Origin: Bisporella sp. PMI_857
Lineage: Eukaryota; Ascomycota; Leotiomycetes; Helotiales; Helotiaceae
NCBI GenBank assembly: GCA_021307315.1
Contig: JAJSPD010000016.1
Coordinates: 124,001 to 188,000, forward strand
Length of the DNA stretch: 64,000 nucleotides
Direction: 5' to 3'
Shown here: positions 23,001 through 38,000 of the stretch, piece after piece
Numbering within the stretch: the stretch's first letter is position 1
Layout: every line of letters begins with the position of its first letter
Notes under the pieces: generated by a model
Told to the model about the DNA's origin: nothing
The model's database searches: none
Seen by the model: only the letters and a program-made list of their open reading frames with translations
Translations under genes and position numbers: made by a program

Positions 23001-26000
23001 GGGCCGGAGAATATCAAAGGTGTCGGTTCTCTAGAAACCGCTTGTGGAAATCCTTACCCAGCTAGAAGGTAATTACCGAGAGCTTCCTCAAAGACGAAGT
23101 TGTGTACTGCGGCATGGTCTAGAGCTTCTTCGTAGTTTTTCAAAGCCGCTCCATGGTCCGACTTCATCTCTGCGATTTGAGCAGCAAGAAGTTTAGACCA
23201 CGCGAGGTAATTTATATCATTGACAATCTGCCAATCCTCAATTTTCCTCTTCAGCGACAAGATCGTTTTCACAGTATCTTCGACCTCTTCATGAAGACGT
23301 GCCTCGGATTGTTCCATTTGAAGGGTAGATCGCTGAGTCCGGCTAACTGATCTAACAGGGTCTTGAAGCTTGTCCCAAGCAACTCCCGCCAAAGATAAGC
23401 CATAAAAAAACATGAGAAATCTTGTAGTTCGAACTGACCAGACTTTCTCAATTCTATTGAGATTCACTTTTCCAAGCTCCACAGCAGCCGAGTAGTGTCC
23501 ATATAGAAACAATGGACATATTTCGATACCCTCGTAAAACAATAATGACCGATCGGGATCTTTCATGGAGGTCCGTAGAAATAATTTGTACTGGATCGAG
23601 TTGTGCTGCCCATCACTCATAATCTCCTCTGGTTTCGAAACAAAAGTCTTTCCCTGTACTGCGCGAGTGACTTGTCGGATGCTAAGAACCATAGTTCCTC
23701 CTCGGGTATCTTGTTCCCAGCCAGGTAACTCTTCACAACCATAGGTGCAGAATGCCTCTAGTTGTGTCATAGGATCAGACGCAAAGAACCGAAGGTTAGC
23801 GATCAAGCCGAAATTGAGGATGGTAGTAGTCCTGTCTCCGGCTTGCATGGCATACTCAAGAGCACCTTCTAACTGGGCAACTGATTCTTGCAGTGGGATT
23901 TGAACATGACCAAGATAGTGAGAGTATAAGCTTCCCCCTCTGCCCATGAAGTAATTATCCTGCCAGAGGTCCATCAAAGCCAAAGATATCTTGCCCATCT
24001 CTGATGCAAATGAAATCATGTTGAACCTTGTTATTGCGATTATACCAAGCTGCCTCATAATTAGCATTATGGAGACATATGAGATCTGCAGAGCTGGATG
24101 ATGAAACACGGAAGCCTAGAACAATATTCCCAAGCCCGATATATAATCCCAGATTTTGACCTCTTGTGAGACGCATTTTTAGGTAGAGGAAACTTACATG
24201 CAGAAAAGCCATGCCTGCCTGGGGGAAGTTTCCAAGAGTGACCTGCGTGTTGACCATTACTAGTGACATTTCGTAGAATGTTAGTGTATCAGACCAGAGT
24301 GCAGCCGAGATAGTCTCTACGAGAACCGCACCGACTGCATTGAGATTACTATCCTTTGATACTCCTCTATTGATCAAAGCTTCCTTATCAAGAGATTGGA
24401 TCTTCAAAGACAAGCGTTCGAATTCTGAGTCACACTTTTCGAAACTAGGACTGTCATCGACTGAGACGTCAAGGGCGGCAAGACATCGCCGTAGCGCCTT
24501 GAAAGCAGCCAACAAATCTCCTTCTTGTGTTAATATTCTAGACTGGAGTACCCAGGCTGGAGATTTATCAACAGGAGTCCTTGCGTTGTCGAAAATCGTA
24601 GCGAGTAATCTGTTCGCCTCCTCCATGTTTCCCATGTACAAATAGCATTCGGCTGCTCTTATGTGAAGCTCGAGGGTTTCTTCATAATACGCATCCGTGC
24701 CATCATTCCATGCTTTATCTTGCAGCAGCGAGAAGCAGGCAGCATAATACTTAGCAGTTGTTGGCCTTGCACCATTCTCCGCCGCAGTTTGCGCACAATC
24801 GAATAATAATTTGCGGAAGGCGTGTCTGTGCATTACGCGGGTTTTAATGACCTTAATCGACTCACAAATGTGGGACGCAACAGTATCGCGATATCTCTCG
24901 TGGCTGGGAAAGTATTTGAGGAGCGTTTGGGCGATTACGAAATGCATCACTGGCTTCTGCCCTTCTCGAAAGGAAGCTGCGGCGTTCATAAATCGATCAT
25001 GTGCAAAACGAAATCGATCGTCGTCCTGCGTCGGCACAATAACGAAAGCCTGGATTGCAGCCTGCAGCCCCTCGACAATGTCTTGCTGCGAGTAACGTAT
25101 TGATGCCAACTCGGTTGCTATGTTATCATTGAGGTTTCGTGAATCATCATGAACAAATTCATTGCTCAGTAGCTTTTGTATCAACGCGAAAGAGAAAGTA
25201 CTGCCGACCAACGAGCCCCATGCAATGATGGCCCTTGAAGCAGGAGGTAATTCACCAAGGCGCGAGTTTATAAATTCGCTGTTTAGTATGTCATGGTAGC
25301 TTTTTGTTTCGAATATTTCGAACACACGGTCAAGGTCATAGAGCCAACGGCTTTCCCTATGGTCGTGCCAAATACCTTGCTTCCGATGGCATGTGTCCAG
25401 CATCTCCCGCATGTAAAAGGGGTTCCCAGCAGTCTTCGATTGGATAACGGCAGCAAGTGGAATTATCTCGTCCGCTGGCCGGCATAAAGTCGCGGCGACA
25501 TACTGCACAATGTCTTCTTCGCTGAGCGGTCTTAGATTGATTTGCGTAACTCCAAGGCCAGTAAATTTTACGTGCTCTAAAACCGATTAGCAAGTGGCAT
25601 AAACTCGAAGTCGGGCATGAAAATTAATACCCTCAGTATTATCACCTTGAAGTTCTATAACTCCTCTTATCTTCTCAGGAAGTATCTCGTCAGGTCTATA
25701 AGTCACTATTATAATCATCTTCATCCTAGAAGCAATTATTTGCGTTATCATATCAAGAGATTCGTCGTCCGCGAACTGTAAGTCATCGAGACAAAAGCAT
25801 ATGAACTTGTGCTGAGTGAAAACTCGCAAGACATCCAGAAAAGTGTTCATGAGTCGTACTGATTTTGTCGAGGTTCCAGAGCGCAGGAATTCTTGAGAGC
25901 TCGTTGCACCTAGTGCCATGTTATAAATGCTACCAGAACGTGAGCTTTGTGGTGAAGAATCGCGCCGCCGATGTTCACTTTTCACAGCCTTGTTGAATCC

Positions 26001-28638
26001 TTGGGACGCTCGATTTTTATGGTCTGATTTTCCTTTTGGTGGCGGGCCGAGCAAGAATTCTGGAAGACCTAGCACTTTATGAAGTAAACCCCAGCCCGGT
26101 CTTACATATTGTTTGAGTAGTTGATGGAAAGATGTGTCGGTGTTAGTCTCTGAGAACACCTGTTGGAAAAGACTGGAAAGTAATTTCAATACGGGACCAA
26201 AAGCAGTTTTCTTTGCCTGGTCGAATTTGGCGCTGGCGAAGTAACCGCGTCTACGAGCCTCGACCTGTACCGAATGGACAAGGCAGCTTTTTCCTAGGCC
26301 GGCTGCGCCAGAAATGCTGATCACCTAGATTCAGGTAGTCAAATCAGTATCGTCTCTCAAGTGTACATCCTTAAACCAGAGACTACCTCAGTATTTTACG
26401 CCGTCAAGACACACCTTACTTTCCAGATCCTCTGATTTAGGATCTAGCAAAGAAGTATGCCAAATAGAGGAGCTATTACTAAGACTAACTCACCTCGCAT
26501 CTCCCTTTTCTACGAAACTTTGTTCTATTCCCCTGGCTGGCAAGGCTGCCAACACCATCAGAGCTCGATTGCTGAACATCTTCAGAAGCTTGGTTGAACG
26601 AACTGGACATGCCCCCTGAGGTTAGGGAAAGAGAGGTGTTCTTTTCCAAAGGCTTGAGGGCATATCTACCTGATGTGTTGGAGTGTATAGACTCTTTGGA
26701 CTCTTGACTATCCTGTATTCAAGTCAGTATAACCCCTGGACTCCGATATCAAAGCTTTATCCAAAATAACCCATCATGAGGATGGACGCACTTTTCCATA
26801 TCTCGGACAGCAAAAAAATTGTAGAGAGCCCTCAAAAATTCTCAGCATTCTAGTAAGTCGACTCACCATAGAATTATGCTGCGAATTTGCTGCAGATATG
26901 AGATCGCTGATGGTATGTGAGACACTTTCTGCATTGGCTAGATGCGAGTTGGGTTTTCCTAAGGAAGTGGACATCCTCTCAGCGGAGCCTGTGTTATCCC
27001 CGTCACTCCCTGCTACGGCATTGAGGATATCTAAGCGTTCTTCTGACAGACTACCCGAAGATAAACTAAGGCCTTGGTGACTAGCATTTGTATGCCGCTT
27101 TGAGACCCTATCGATCACTTTGACAACATCATCATGCTCTAGTTGCCGTCCCACCATGATTGCTGGCAGAATGAAGAACGAAGACACATCTTTGGTGGCA
27201 ATCTTCCAATTTTTGAGAGCTTCAGAGTTTCCAGCGCCTAGAAGAGCTCGGACTTCAATAAGGTCATGTCTCAGGCCACTAGCTGAATTATAACGGTCGC
27301 CTGCAAACAGTGATCAAGTTAGTACTGCTCACCATACAAAGAAACAGACACTAACAATATGCAGTAAGTGCATATATATCGGGCCAGTCGCTTAATTGTT
27401 TTTCTAAATCACTCGACTAAGGAAAAATCAAGACCGAAGGCAAAAATAAGCCCTGCAAAGCTAGGAAAACTGACCTATGGTTTTAGCGGTCATCTTCTGT
27501 ATAATCCTGCTAATAACATCAGGTATATCCATGCGAATGGAAAACACCGGGGGTAGCCGACGCCCTAAAACTCCTTGAATGATGTCCATCGGGGTTTCGC
27601 CATCAAACGCTGCCTGTTGAGTGAGCATCGACCAGAAGAGAATCCCGAGACTGTATATGTCCGTTCTTGTATCTGGCTCGGCAGGCATTCGGCCGGTCTG
27701 TTCAGGACTCATGTAAGCCAGCTTCGTCTTTGCACCTATTTCCTTAGACAACGCAGACCAGCCAGTGCTAGTAAGACCATGTTCAAATGTTCGCAGCCCT
27801 GATCCAAAACTAACCAGCCTCACTTGCCCAGTATCTTTGTTCATATGAAAAGCGTCGCCCCTAATCTCTCCGTGCACGATTCTTTGCCCATGGTGCAATA
27901 TCTCGAGACATTCGACGGCCCCGACCGCGAAATCAAGAAAAGTTTCTAAAGGTACTACCTCTTTCGGTATAAATTCGTCTCGAAAAGCTTGTTGTTTATC
28001 CTGTGCTTTGTGACTCTTGTACCACGCGGCTCCAAAGTCTATAATCCTTTGCAGATAATTTTCCCCTGGGTGTTCGAAGATGCAAACAATTATTGTGCCC
28101 TTATCGCTTTGCATAGGGGTCAAGCGGAGTATATCTATGGGTCGTACGATATGTGTGCCATCTGGATCCACGGACTTGGTCAGATTCTTACAGATATGGA
28201 ACGCCCTCTCTTCTCTAAGTGCATGGGTCGATACTTTTGCAACAACCTTGACTTGACTGTTTGGGAGGTCATCGAGCGCATTATCAATTTCGCTGCCACA
28301 ATCACTTCCCCATCCTGGCGGCTCGAATATGCCCTGAGTAACCTCGGGAGATGATAAAGACCTATCAGAAGTAGGGATTATTGGGGCACCTTTCTCAGCA
28401 GTAGCAGAGCGCTCTCGCTCCGTCCTATATCGAGTACCAAAGACTTGCCTACAAATGTTAGAGGGAAGCAGTAGATGAGCAGGGAACAAGGTCAATCATA
28501 CCAAGTATCATAGCTGGAATGAATTGGCTCCTGTGATTCCTCCCAAGAGTAGCCGGCAATCTGTCGCAGACGTTCGAACAATCGAGCAGGAGGATCCAGG
28601 TTCTCGTCGCGAGTTTCCAGTGTGACTGTGTCATCCAT
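20096..28638 (-). CDS. Hybrid histidine kinase with N-terminal kinase-like, AAA and GAF domains (fungal group X type)
   Basis: Nine exons: 28638-28502, 28448-27475, 27300-26867, 26712-26494, 26324-25631, 25576-24123, 24049-23058, 22952-21845 and 21697-20096. All phases close, giving about 2,537 aa. The exon 6/7 join uses an unusual donor, GTTCTA. Domain order: a protein-kinase-like domain (about 75-390); a P-loop ATPase beginning SGAAGLGKS (about 593-601); a long helical TPR-like region; a GAF domain (about 1780-1920); HisKA with the phospho-accepting His in [10 protein letters not shown] (about H1985); HATPase_c with the N box [10 protein letters not shown] (about 2097-2106) and glycine boxes DTGIGI and GGSGLGLS; and a receiver with acceptor Asp in MDVQMP (about D2306). 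The tail is Ser/Lys-rich. Family knowledge: fission yeast Mak2/Mak3 (Phk1/2) have this layout and sense oxidative stress. The N-terminal kinase lacks the catalytic Asp (HGE replaces HRD) and the DFG Asp (SFG). Confidence 0.93.
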
Positions 28639-29472
28639 GATGGGGGCGCCCAAGATTAGATCATATCTCCGTTTTCATGTTCATGTCGCATCAAGGTACA
28701 GATACAGGTACACGTACCGGCCTAGGTCTCGCCCACGGTGGCTGGATAAACAATGGGAAAGTGGTGGTCAGGGAGAAACTGCACGGCTATCGCTGAGGCT
28801 GAATGCTTACAGGTTGGTGATTGCTTAAGCTCGTTTTTTTCCGCAGATCATTCAAATCTTGCACTCTTTTGCAGGATCGGAATCAAGGAATTGCATGGGG
28901 TCCTGCCTGTCCAAGAAATTCGATCTTGGCATGACGTATTTGGCTTAGGTATGAATTCCTCTTTGGTCCAAGTGGAAACATGTCATGGACACCCACAAAC
29001 ACACTTGCAAAGCTGCAAGATTGAATTTCTTCTTCTTTTAATTGACATGGCACGATAGTCCCTTATTCAATCAACAGCCAAAGTAAGTTTGTATGCCCGT
29101 TGATCTAAATCACTATTCAAATATCAGGAATATCTGTTCCAGCTTTCAGCCACTAGGCCCATGCATGAGAAGAAGCCTCAAAAATTGCCCGATAATCTCA
29201 TGAAAAGGTTAAATCTAAGAACTCGGTTGGATCATATCGTCTTTATATTCTATGCATCTTATCTAAGCAAGAAAGTCTCCTCAATCGTCCGCCACTGAGA
29301 AAGCAGAATATTTCATCATCTGCCCATGAATGCATAAATGGTTTATGAGCAAAATAGTCAAGCCAGCGTATGCTAGTGCAGAATCCCTTCTATGCCATAT
29401 CCCAATAGACATGCACTAGTTCTAGGATAAACCATGCCCTTATGTCTTTTACGTCTAGGTATGAGTTGCCGC
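28639..29472. other. Intergenic, 5' of the histidine kinase gene
   Basis: About 830 bp upstream of the histidine kinase start and downstream of the UDP-galactopyranose mutase stop (both genes minus). AT-rich beyond about 28,850. Open frames on the plus strand here have no recognisable product. Confidence 0.5.
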
Positions 29473-31494
<2,022 letters not shown>

Positions 31495-33848
31495 TGTGTC
31501 AGGTATTGGGAGTTCTCTTTATGCGGGGTGGAACTTGGTGGTGGACCAAACCAAAGTTACCAAAAACTTAAGCTGGCCGTAAAAAAAACCAAGATGTATT
31601 TTATGACACGCTCTGGTGCGCCCGTGTTCATATGTACAAAAGTAATTGAGCAGAAAAATGTACAGAGAGCAGGTGTTGCGGAATTCTAGCTCATGAGGAT
31701 ATGGCTATGGGGATGGGATGGGCAGAATAATAATGGACGAGGGGTTGAAATTAATTTTTGATGGAATGGGCCACGACCAGGGGGGGGGCGTGGGTGTTTT
31801 TTTTGGGTATGGTGGTTGGCGGTCTTGGGGTAGTCGTAACTTATTTTTTTCGGGAGGCTGCTCAGGGAGTCAGGGGGGTAGTAGTAGTAGAGTACCGGGT
31901 CTGATGGAGTGGCAGGGGGCGGTAGGGATGATTTTAAGGTAAGTAAGTACAGTAAGTAAGTACCTTCATAGGGTTAAGGGTAACGCCCCCCCGCCCTCCT
32001 TTCCCTTTTATGGCACCCACATTCCACTCCTAACATCTTATCTTTCGCTTAATCCCTTTACAGTACAATAATTAGACAGTCCAGTCCAGTACTTACTCCG
32101 TCCAGTGGGTGGAGAGAGAACAGTACCTTGCGTTTGCTTTTGCTTGCGGTGTGTGCACACACACACCAGACCAGACCCCTGGATGCTAATGAAATCTGAA
32201 ATTACGTTCCCGATATCGTCATTATTCCACTGATTTGAATAATACGTGATTGGCAATTAATCATTTACCAGACGTGATGGAACAATTGAGAGCAATGTGT
32301 GTGGCTGTTGCTGTAATATGCTCACGGCATTTTACAGCAACAACCACGTACGCGCCCATGCTACTGACACTCCTTCGACGAACATTCGGCATTGTATTCG
32401 CAACTCTGGATTGGGACTACGAACATTTGGGAGAGTCACGAGTCAGCACAGGGAAGACACGAGCATTTATTATCTAGCCTGAGTATGGGCGCATACATAC
32501 TCCCGTACTACGCTGTCCAAATTAGTGACATGCAATAACGGGCTCTCCAAACACAAAGATGCGGGCACCCAAAATGAAAAAGAGCCCTCGACGCTTAGGT
32601 AAAACATGAGGTGAGGTGCATGCAGAGCCTCGTTAGCTACTTTCGCTTCTAGATGCATTCCCGGGAAGCAAGCGAATACCGTAGACTCCTTTGCTGTATG
32701 ATTCAGATCGGCAAATGCTGTGATACATATCAATAGTTTCTTGTGACTGGCGACGTTGGTGGCTGCCAGGTTTAAGTCCATCAAACGCCACCGAACCATA
32801 CCTTTTACCCAAGGGCTGGCTGAATGCGATTCTGATGAGTGCTGGTTGATCAGGGTCATGGAAGGGCGATCTGTTTGTGTGTGTGTTCTTTTTTTTTTTC
32901 ATCTGTCTCCACCAGCATAGGAACCATTATGAAGCTGAAACTGATCTGCGTAATGACAGTCGTTGACTCTAGGAGCTACTGGAGCATGTGCATCATTGAT
33001 AAGGGTCCAGGGCTGTAAGGCAGGTACAGTACTTGGTAGTAGGTACGGTATCCTTACTCATGTGCGGTGGGAAACAAGGTGGAACAGTGGGCAGTAAGTA
33101 GTAAGGTAGGCATATATTTATCAAAATGAGATCAGGATTGTGTGGATATACTTTCTTTGCCTGACTGAAGAACCCTTGGCATGTTGATGTCTTTGGCCAC
33201 ACCCAAAATTTCTATTTAAAATTCACCATGACAAGTGCTAGTGAAAATAAGATCAAGCCCGACGCAAGCCAATGCGCCTAGATAGGAGACGGGACGGGAG
33301 TGAACAAGACCCAGAGATATGCCACCTGGAAATAATAAAAAAGAAAATCACAAAATAATAGTGGGCTGGCTGGCAGTGCGTGGTAAAGCCTGTAAGTACG
33401 TACAGCACAGAACAGAACTGGGTAATAAATAATGTATCAATTGTAATTTTGTAGGCCCCGTTATGGTTAGCCAGGCCAGGCCTAAGACCAGGTTAATAGG
33501 TCCCTTTTTTCTAGAAAAGGGGGCTTTGATTTTGATTTTTGATTAGGATAAGCCTGCATGCGGGCTTTATCCACTTTTTTTTGAGGAAACAATCTTGACG
33601 CTACATCTTCTGCATCTCCCAAACTCCACCACTCTATCGTCACCACCACTACCACCACCATCACTTTTCTTCAGCAACCTCGCCGCGACAATTTTTTGTC
33701 TTCGACGCCCTGCGACAACGTTGACGAAGAATAATCAGGTCTCTCTTTATAAGTACAACTCGATCTCTCTTTGCATTGGTAGAGGGCGCAACATTATTGA
33801 CGCCTTGCGCTTTCTCCTGAACAATATCATACATTCCCCAGCGCAACC
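31495..33848. promoter_or_regulatory. 2.35-kb divergent intergenic region with simple repeats and many GTAC motifs
   Basis: This is the only space for the promoters of the mutase (minus) and the transporter (plus), and it is unusually long for this window. It has G-rich tracts near 31780-31900, a GTAA-type microsatellite at 31938-31973, CA repeats at 32153-32167, and repeated AGTAC/GTACT words (for example near 31890, 32063, 32090, 32131, 33027 and 33398). Pyrimidine-rich sequence with CCACCA repeats precedes the transporter ATG (33600-33760). Several open frames of 60-130 codons have no family resemblance. Confidence 0.6.
31938..31973. repeat. GTAA microsatellite
   Basis: Two short tandem blocks of GTAAGTAAGTAC separated by a few bases. 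Simple-sequence repeat in the mutase/transporter intergenic region. Confidence 0.8.
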
Positions 33849-35260
33849 ATGACTGAAGAAAAGGTCCGCGTGTCGGGTGAGATTGCTCGGGCAAACTCGC
33901 CAGTCCTGCCAACAATTAATCCAAATGCTGAGAAGGCTGCGGTCGAACGGAAAGGCGCCGGAATTCCCTCCTTCGTTTATGTCGTGTATGCTTTTCCCAC
34001 CCCCTCCAACACACTACAGCTGCTTATTTGTCTATAGCATATGGATCTTCTTCAGTTCCAGCGTCATTCTATTTAACAAGTGGATCCTGGCAACACTCAA
34101 CTTCCGTAAGTCTCAAGCTTCACTATTGACCAGCTCTCCCTAACAGCCAATGGCAGCCTACCCAGTCTTGTTGACAGCATGGCATCTGATCTTTGCGACC
34201 ATCATCACACAAATAATGGCAAGATTCACAACGCTCCTTGATGGCAGGAAGAAGCAGAAGATGAATGGCAGAATCTACGTGAGGGCAATTGTTCCAATTG
34301 GAGCTGCCTTCAGTCTCAGTTTGATCTGCGGGAACCTAACATACTTGTATTTGAGCGTATCCTTCATCCAGATGCTTAAGGTATAGAATTACAGCCCGAT
34401 CTAGGAGGATGGCGTGTGCTAATAATTCCTGAATAGGCTACAACCCCCGTTGCTGTCCTCATTACTGGTGGAATTATGGGTACTGAGGAGGTCAGTTTCA
34501 AGAAGTTTGCCAACGTCTCGGCCATCGTCATCGGAGTTGTTATTGCTTCTTTCGGAGAGATCGACTTTGTCCTGATCGGTTTTATCTACCAACTCGGAGG
34601 TGTTATTTTCGAGGCTATCCGGATCAACTTAGTTTCCTCGTTGTTGAATGGCCAAGAGAAGATGGATCCCCTCGTTTCTCTCTACTACTTTGCACCGATC
34701 TGCGCTATCATGAACTTCACCTTAGCCCTCTTCTGGGAGGTACCAAAGGTTACTGTGGAGCAAATTTATACAGTCGGCATCTGGACTCTCCTGGCAAATG
34801 CATGGGTTGCATTCATGTTGAACGTCTCAGTGGTCTTCTTAGTAAGTTGCATCTCTTTGGTCTGTAATGTACCAAACTGACAATTGCATAGATCGGAAAG
34901 ACGTCAGGACTTACCCTTACCCTCTGCGGTGTTCTCAAAGATATCCTTCTTGTTTGCTTCTCCATCGTCATCTGGGGAACGGTCTTGTCGAACCTCCAAA
35001 TTTTCGGTTACGCAATTGCTCTTCTAGGAATGCTTTACTTCAAGACCACTCCAGACCAACGGAAGGAGCTCCTCGGAAGTTCAACAAGAGCATGGGCTGA
35101 GTTTGGTGCCAATCGACCAATTCTCCGCAAGCTTCTCGTCCTTGCACTGGGGGCAGTCACAATATTTGTACTCCTTAATGGCTTCGCACCCAGCTACGCC
35201 ATGGACCCCAAGAAGGCATACGATGCGGCAAAGAGCGCAGTTGCAGCTCACGCCCGCTAA
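33849..35260 (+). CDS. glfB: Nucleotide-sugar / triose-phosphate-type transporter, probable UDP-galactofuranose transporter
   Basis: A DMT-superfamily membrane carrier of the TPT/nucleotide-sugar transporter type. Five exons (33849-33985, 34038-34105, 34157-34380, 34437-34841, 34892-35260) join in phase to 400 aa with about ten membrane spans. Landmarks are SSSVILFNKWIL in the first span, YPVLLTAWHL in the second, YLYLSVSFIQMLKATTPVAV, and KMDPLVSLYYFAPICA, all standard for the family. The N-terminus is cytosolic and polar, and the C-terminus ends in a short Lys/Ala helix. The substrate call rests on context: it is immediately divergent from UDP-galactopyranose mutase, the arrangement I recall for glfA/glfB in Aspergillus fumigatus, where GlfB carries UDP-galactofuranose into the Golgi. 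Family membership is firm; specificity is inferred. Confidence 0.85.
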
Positions 35261-37479
35261 TGTAATAGCGATAATGAAATCGCGGGGTCACCTTTTCGAC
35301 CACGCGATCTGAGGTTTGGAGGCAATACACGCATTCAAGGATACACCAGGATGCTTATGACCCACCCATCGTCTTCTATTCGAGTATATAATCGAAGGCG
35401 TGTAGTATGATTCATTTGTTACGTTAGCTTTTACACATCTGGCTTTGAGCTTAATTCGCCAGGTCATTATAGAGGAGTTTTCGGGAATGTTGTATCAATA
35501 AGGTACAGGTATCGAGCATTAGCCGGGCCAGCGATTCTGTGCAGGATGGCAAAATTAGACTACTGTAACGAGAAAATGCATTACAAAACGCAAATGTCTG
35601 CAATTTTTTTGTTCTGTTGTGATCTGATTGCGTGATGGGAAGTGGGAGCAAGCCGCGTCATACTTCCCATTGCCTTTCCATCTGCGGCATGGTGTATACT
35701 GGTTGTTTATGGTTCCTGTAAGATTAACGGCGCACTCAAACGTCCAGGGAACAAAGCATGGTAACCAAAATTATGCTTCTTCTAGCCGCCATACACTCCC
35801 GTCGTCAAAGCCGTGACGAACGACAAACCGTCTCTGATCTTCAAACCCAAATCCCCAAAGGCCGCTCTACACGGCAGATCCAGGAAGACGAGCACAGCAA
35901 GCCGAAAACCTCGCTCCTATCCCGACGGAAACGAGCATCTCACCTCGTGTACCTCCGGCCGGGATGGCCATTTTCTGTTTTTATCTTGTTTGTTGTGATC
36001 GGCTCAACAATGATTTGAGAGGGGAGGTTCGTTGCCGCCCGCCCCCTTCCGTCCCTTTTTTTTCCCTCGTTTCTTTGGGCGTTCTTTTGTTCGTTACGTC
36101 CTGCATGTCCGCATATCCTCTACCTGGCATGATCAAATTCCGCAGGCAGGGCGTGGCCAAAAAGATCTGACGCGTATGCTACTGCGTGAAGGCGGCAATG
36201 ACGGAGAGGGGGACCTTCATCCGCTGTGCTGAAGCGCCTAGAGGGAGATGCGGATTTCATGACGATAACGCGGCGTTGATGGACCGGCGAGGCAAGTTTG
36301 GGATTGGTTGTTTGTTTCTGGGGGAGGATCTTGGGAGGTGGTTGGTGTTTGTTCGGGTTGCAAGAAAGGGTGTATAAAATATCGCCCAGCCTGCTTTCTT
36401 TTCTGTAGCGAAGGTATTCAGTTACTAGATATCATGCCTGAGATGGACAGAGGGAGGGGAGGGGGTACACATATCTAATGGTGCAAGCTTCGGGTGTTTT
36501 TATGCTTTGACGGAGGATTAGGACTTGCATTTTCGTTCTGGATGTTGAAACTACATTTATTGTTGTTCTGCTGTAACTAAACAGTTCACTGCTGTCGGTC
36601 TCTGCTTTATTGTCGAATCACCCCAGCATCAATTAAAAGCTTCTACCTTCGTTATTTGTTATACGCTACAACCTACCTTCAGCAGTGAGACAGCTGTTCT
36701 GCCAATATCGCCCAGCAGCATCACCTACAAACCTCAGAACACAGGAGACAGCCACCCCCATGAAATCCCCATGGTAGCCAAACCACGCTCTTGCAGATTT
36801 TTTAGTGAAAGCTGAGGGCATTTATAGGCAAACCTTATAAGAAGCCATGTATTTTCGGGTTTGTATCAGGGCTTTCATGGACAAGAATCAGGGTCTGGCA
36901 GAGCAACTGCTCATATGGGATATGTGGGCCGAGACACTACAGCTTCGAGATAATGGCAAGGCAACAAATATAAAAGGGACCAGGTTCTCAGCATTATTTC
37001 TTTAGAATACTTTATGAAGACAAGGAGCAGCATTAAGCACGGGGGTTTTCACTGAAACCTACGCAAAGACGGGTGTTTTAATCGAAAGCTTGAAATCTGC
37101 GTGCATGCATCTTTGTTGCAATTATGGAAACTATCCAATGGCTATTTGGGCGAGTATATCCTTTATAAGATCATTCACAATTTTGTTGCCAGGTCCTTCC
37201 TTGCTGCTATTCACATTATCCTGCCATCATCCTGAGCAGTACTACCACGGGCCTGCCTCGAAAACAGGGAGCCATACGTGTTTGAGATTTAACATGAAGA
37301 GAAGCGGACAATGTTTCCGTTCAATGCATTGTAGGTACTTTTTCCTTTACGAGAATTAGTAAAGGGTTGAGAGGCTTTTATGGGCAAGCAGGCGTAAGTT
37401 ACCATCTTTCAAGACGAGGCGTTTAGGTAGCTTGTATTTCAGAACTCCACTACGCTGTAAGCACTCATGTATATAAAAA
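35261..37479. other. Gene-poor region
   Basis: About 2.2 kb without a supportable gene, leading to the transposable element. Open frames here are short, overlap in several registers and resemble nothing known. No tRNA or other structured RNA was recognised. Confidence 0.55.
37471..37479. repeat. Left target-site duplication (9 bp)
   Basis: ATATAAAAA abuts the left terminal inverted repeat and is repeated exactly at the right end (38840-38848). Confidence 0.75.
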
Positions 37480-37565
37480 CGGCAAATATCTGAAATACCA
37501 TCGAAAAGTCAGTAAATATCTCAAATACCACCACTAAATTTGGAGGCTTTCTGGGCGTACCACCG
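37480..37565 (+). repeat. Left terminal inverted repeat
   Basis: Aligns with the reverse complement of the right end over roughly 85 bp with a handful of substitutions. Shared blocks include CGGCAAATATCT, AAATACCATC, TAAATATCT, AAATACCACCACT and AATTTGGAGGCTTTCT. Confidence 0.85.
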
Positions 37566-37586
37566 TTTTGAAACAGTGGTACGTCA

Positions 37587-37676
37587 GATATCCGCCAACA
37601 AAATGATGGTATTTCAGAAAGATTACCTGTAACTACTAGAATATCTGAAATACTATCATTTTGTTAGCAGATATCT
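37587..37676. repeat. Subterminal hairpin inside the transposon
   Basis: The arm GATATCCGCCAACAAAATGA..GGTATTTCAG is mirrored by CTGAAATACTATCATTTTGT..AGCAGATATC, giving an imperfect inverted repeat with arms of about 33 nt. Confidence 0.7.
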
Positions 37677-37906
37677 AACGTACTACTATTTGCCGCCAAA
37701 AGACTAAAACACATGACTTACAAACCTTAATACTATTGTAACTTGAAATCCTTTTATTCTTTTCAATTGTAATTTTATTGATATCGTATTATAGCTTTCG
37801 AAATAAGCTTTACGTTTCTTGATATTCTTTTAGCTAAGTTAGTGTAACAGTCAGCCGAAGGTTTTTCAGCTGTAATACTTTCAGGGCTGCAAGCAGCACG
37901 CTCCGC

Positions 37907-38000
37907 CCATGGCCAGCCACGGGCTTACAGCTACAGCAGCCACAGGCTTCCAGCTACAGCAGCTCCAGCAGCCACAGGCTCACAGCTACAGCACAGTGAA
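37907..38000. repeat. GC-rich imperfect tandem repeat in the transposon interior
   Basis: Three imperfect copies of a unit close to CCACAGGCTNACAGCTACAG sit in otherwise AT-rich sequence. It would encode a Gln/Ala-type stretch in one frame, but no ORF of useful length surrounds it. Confidence 0.6.
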
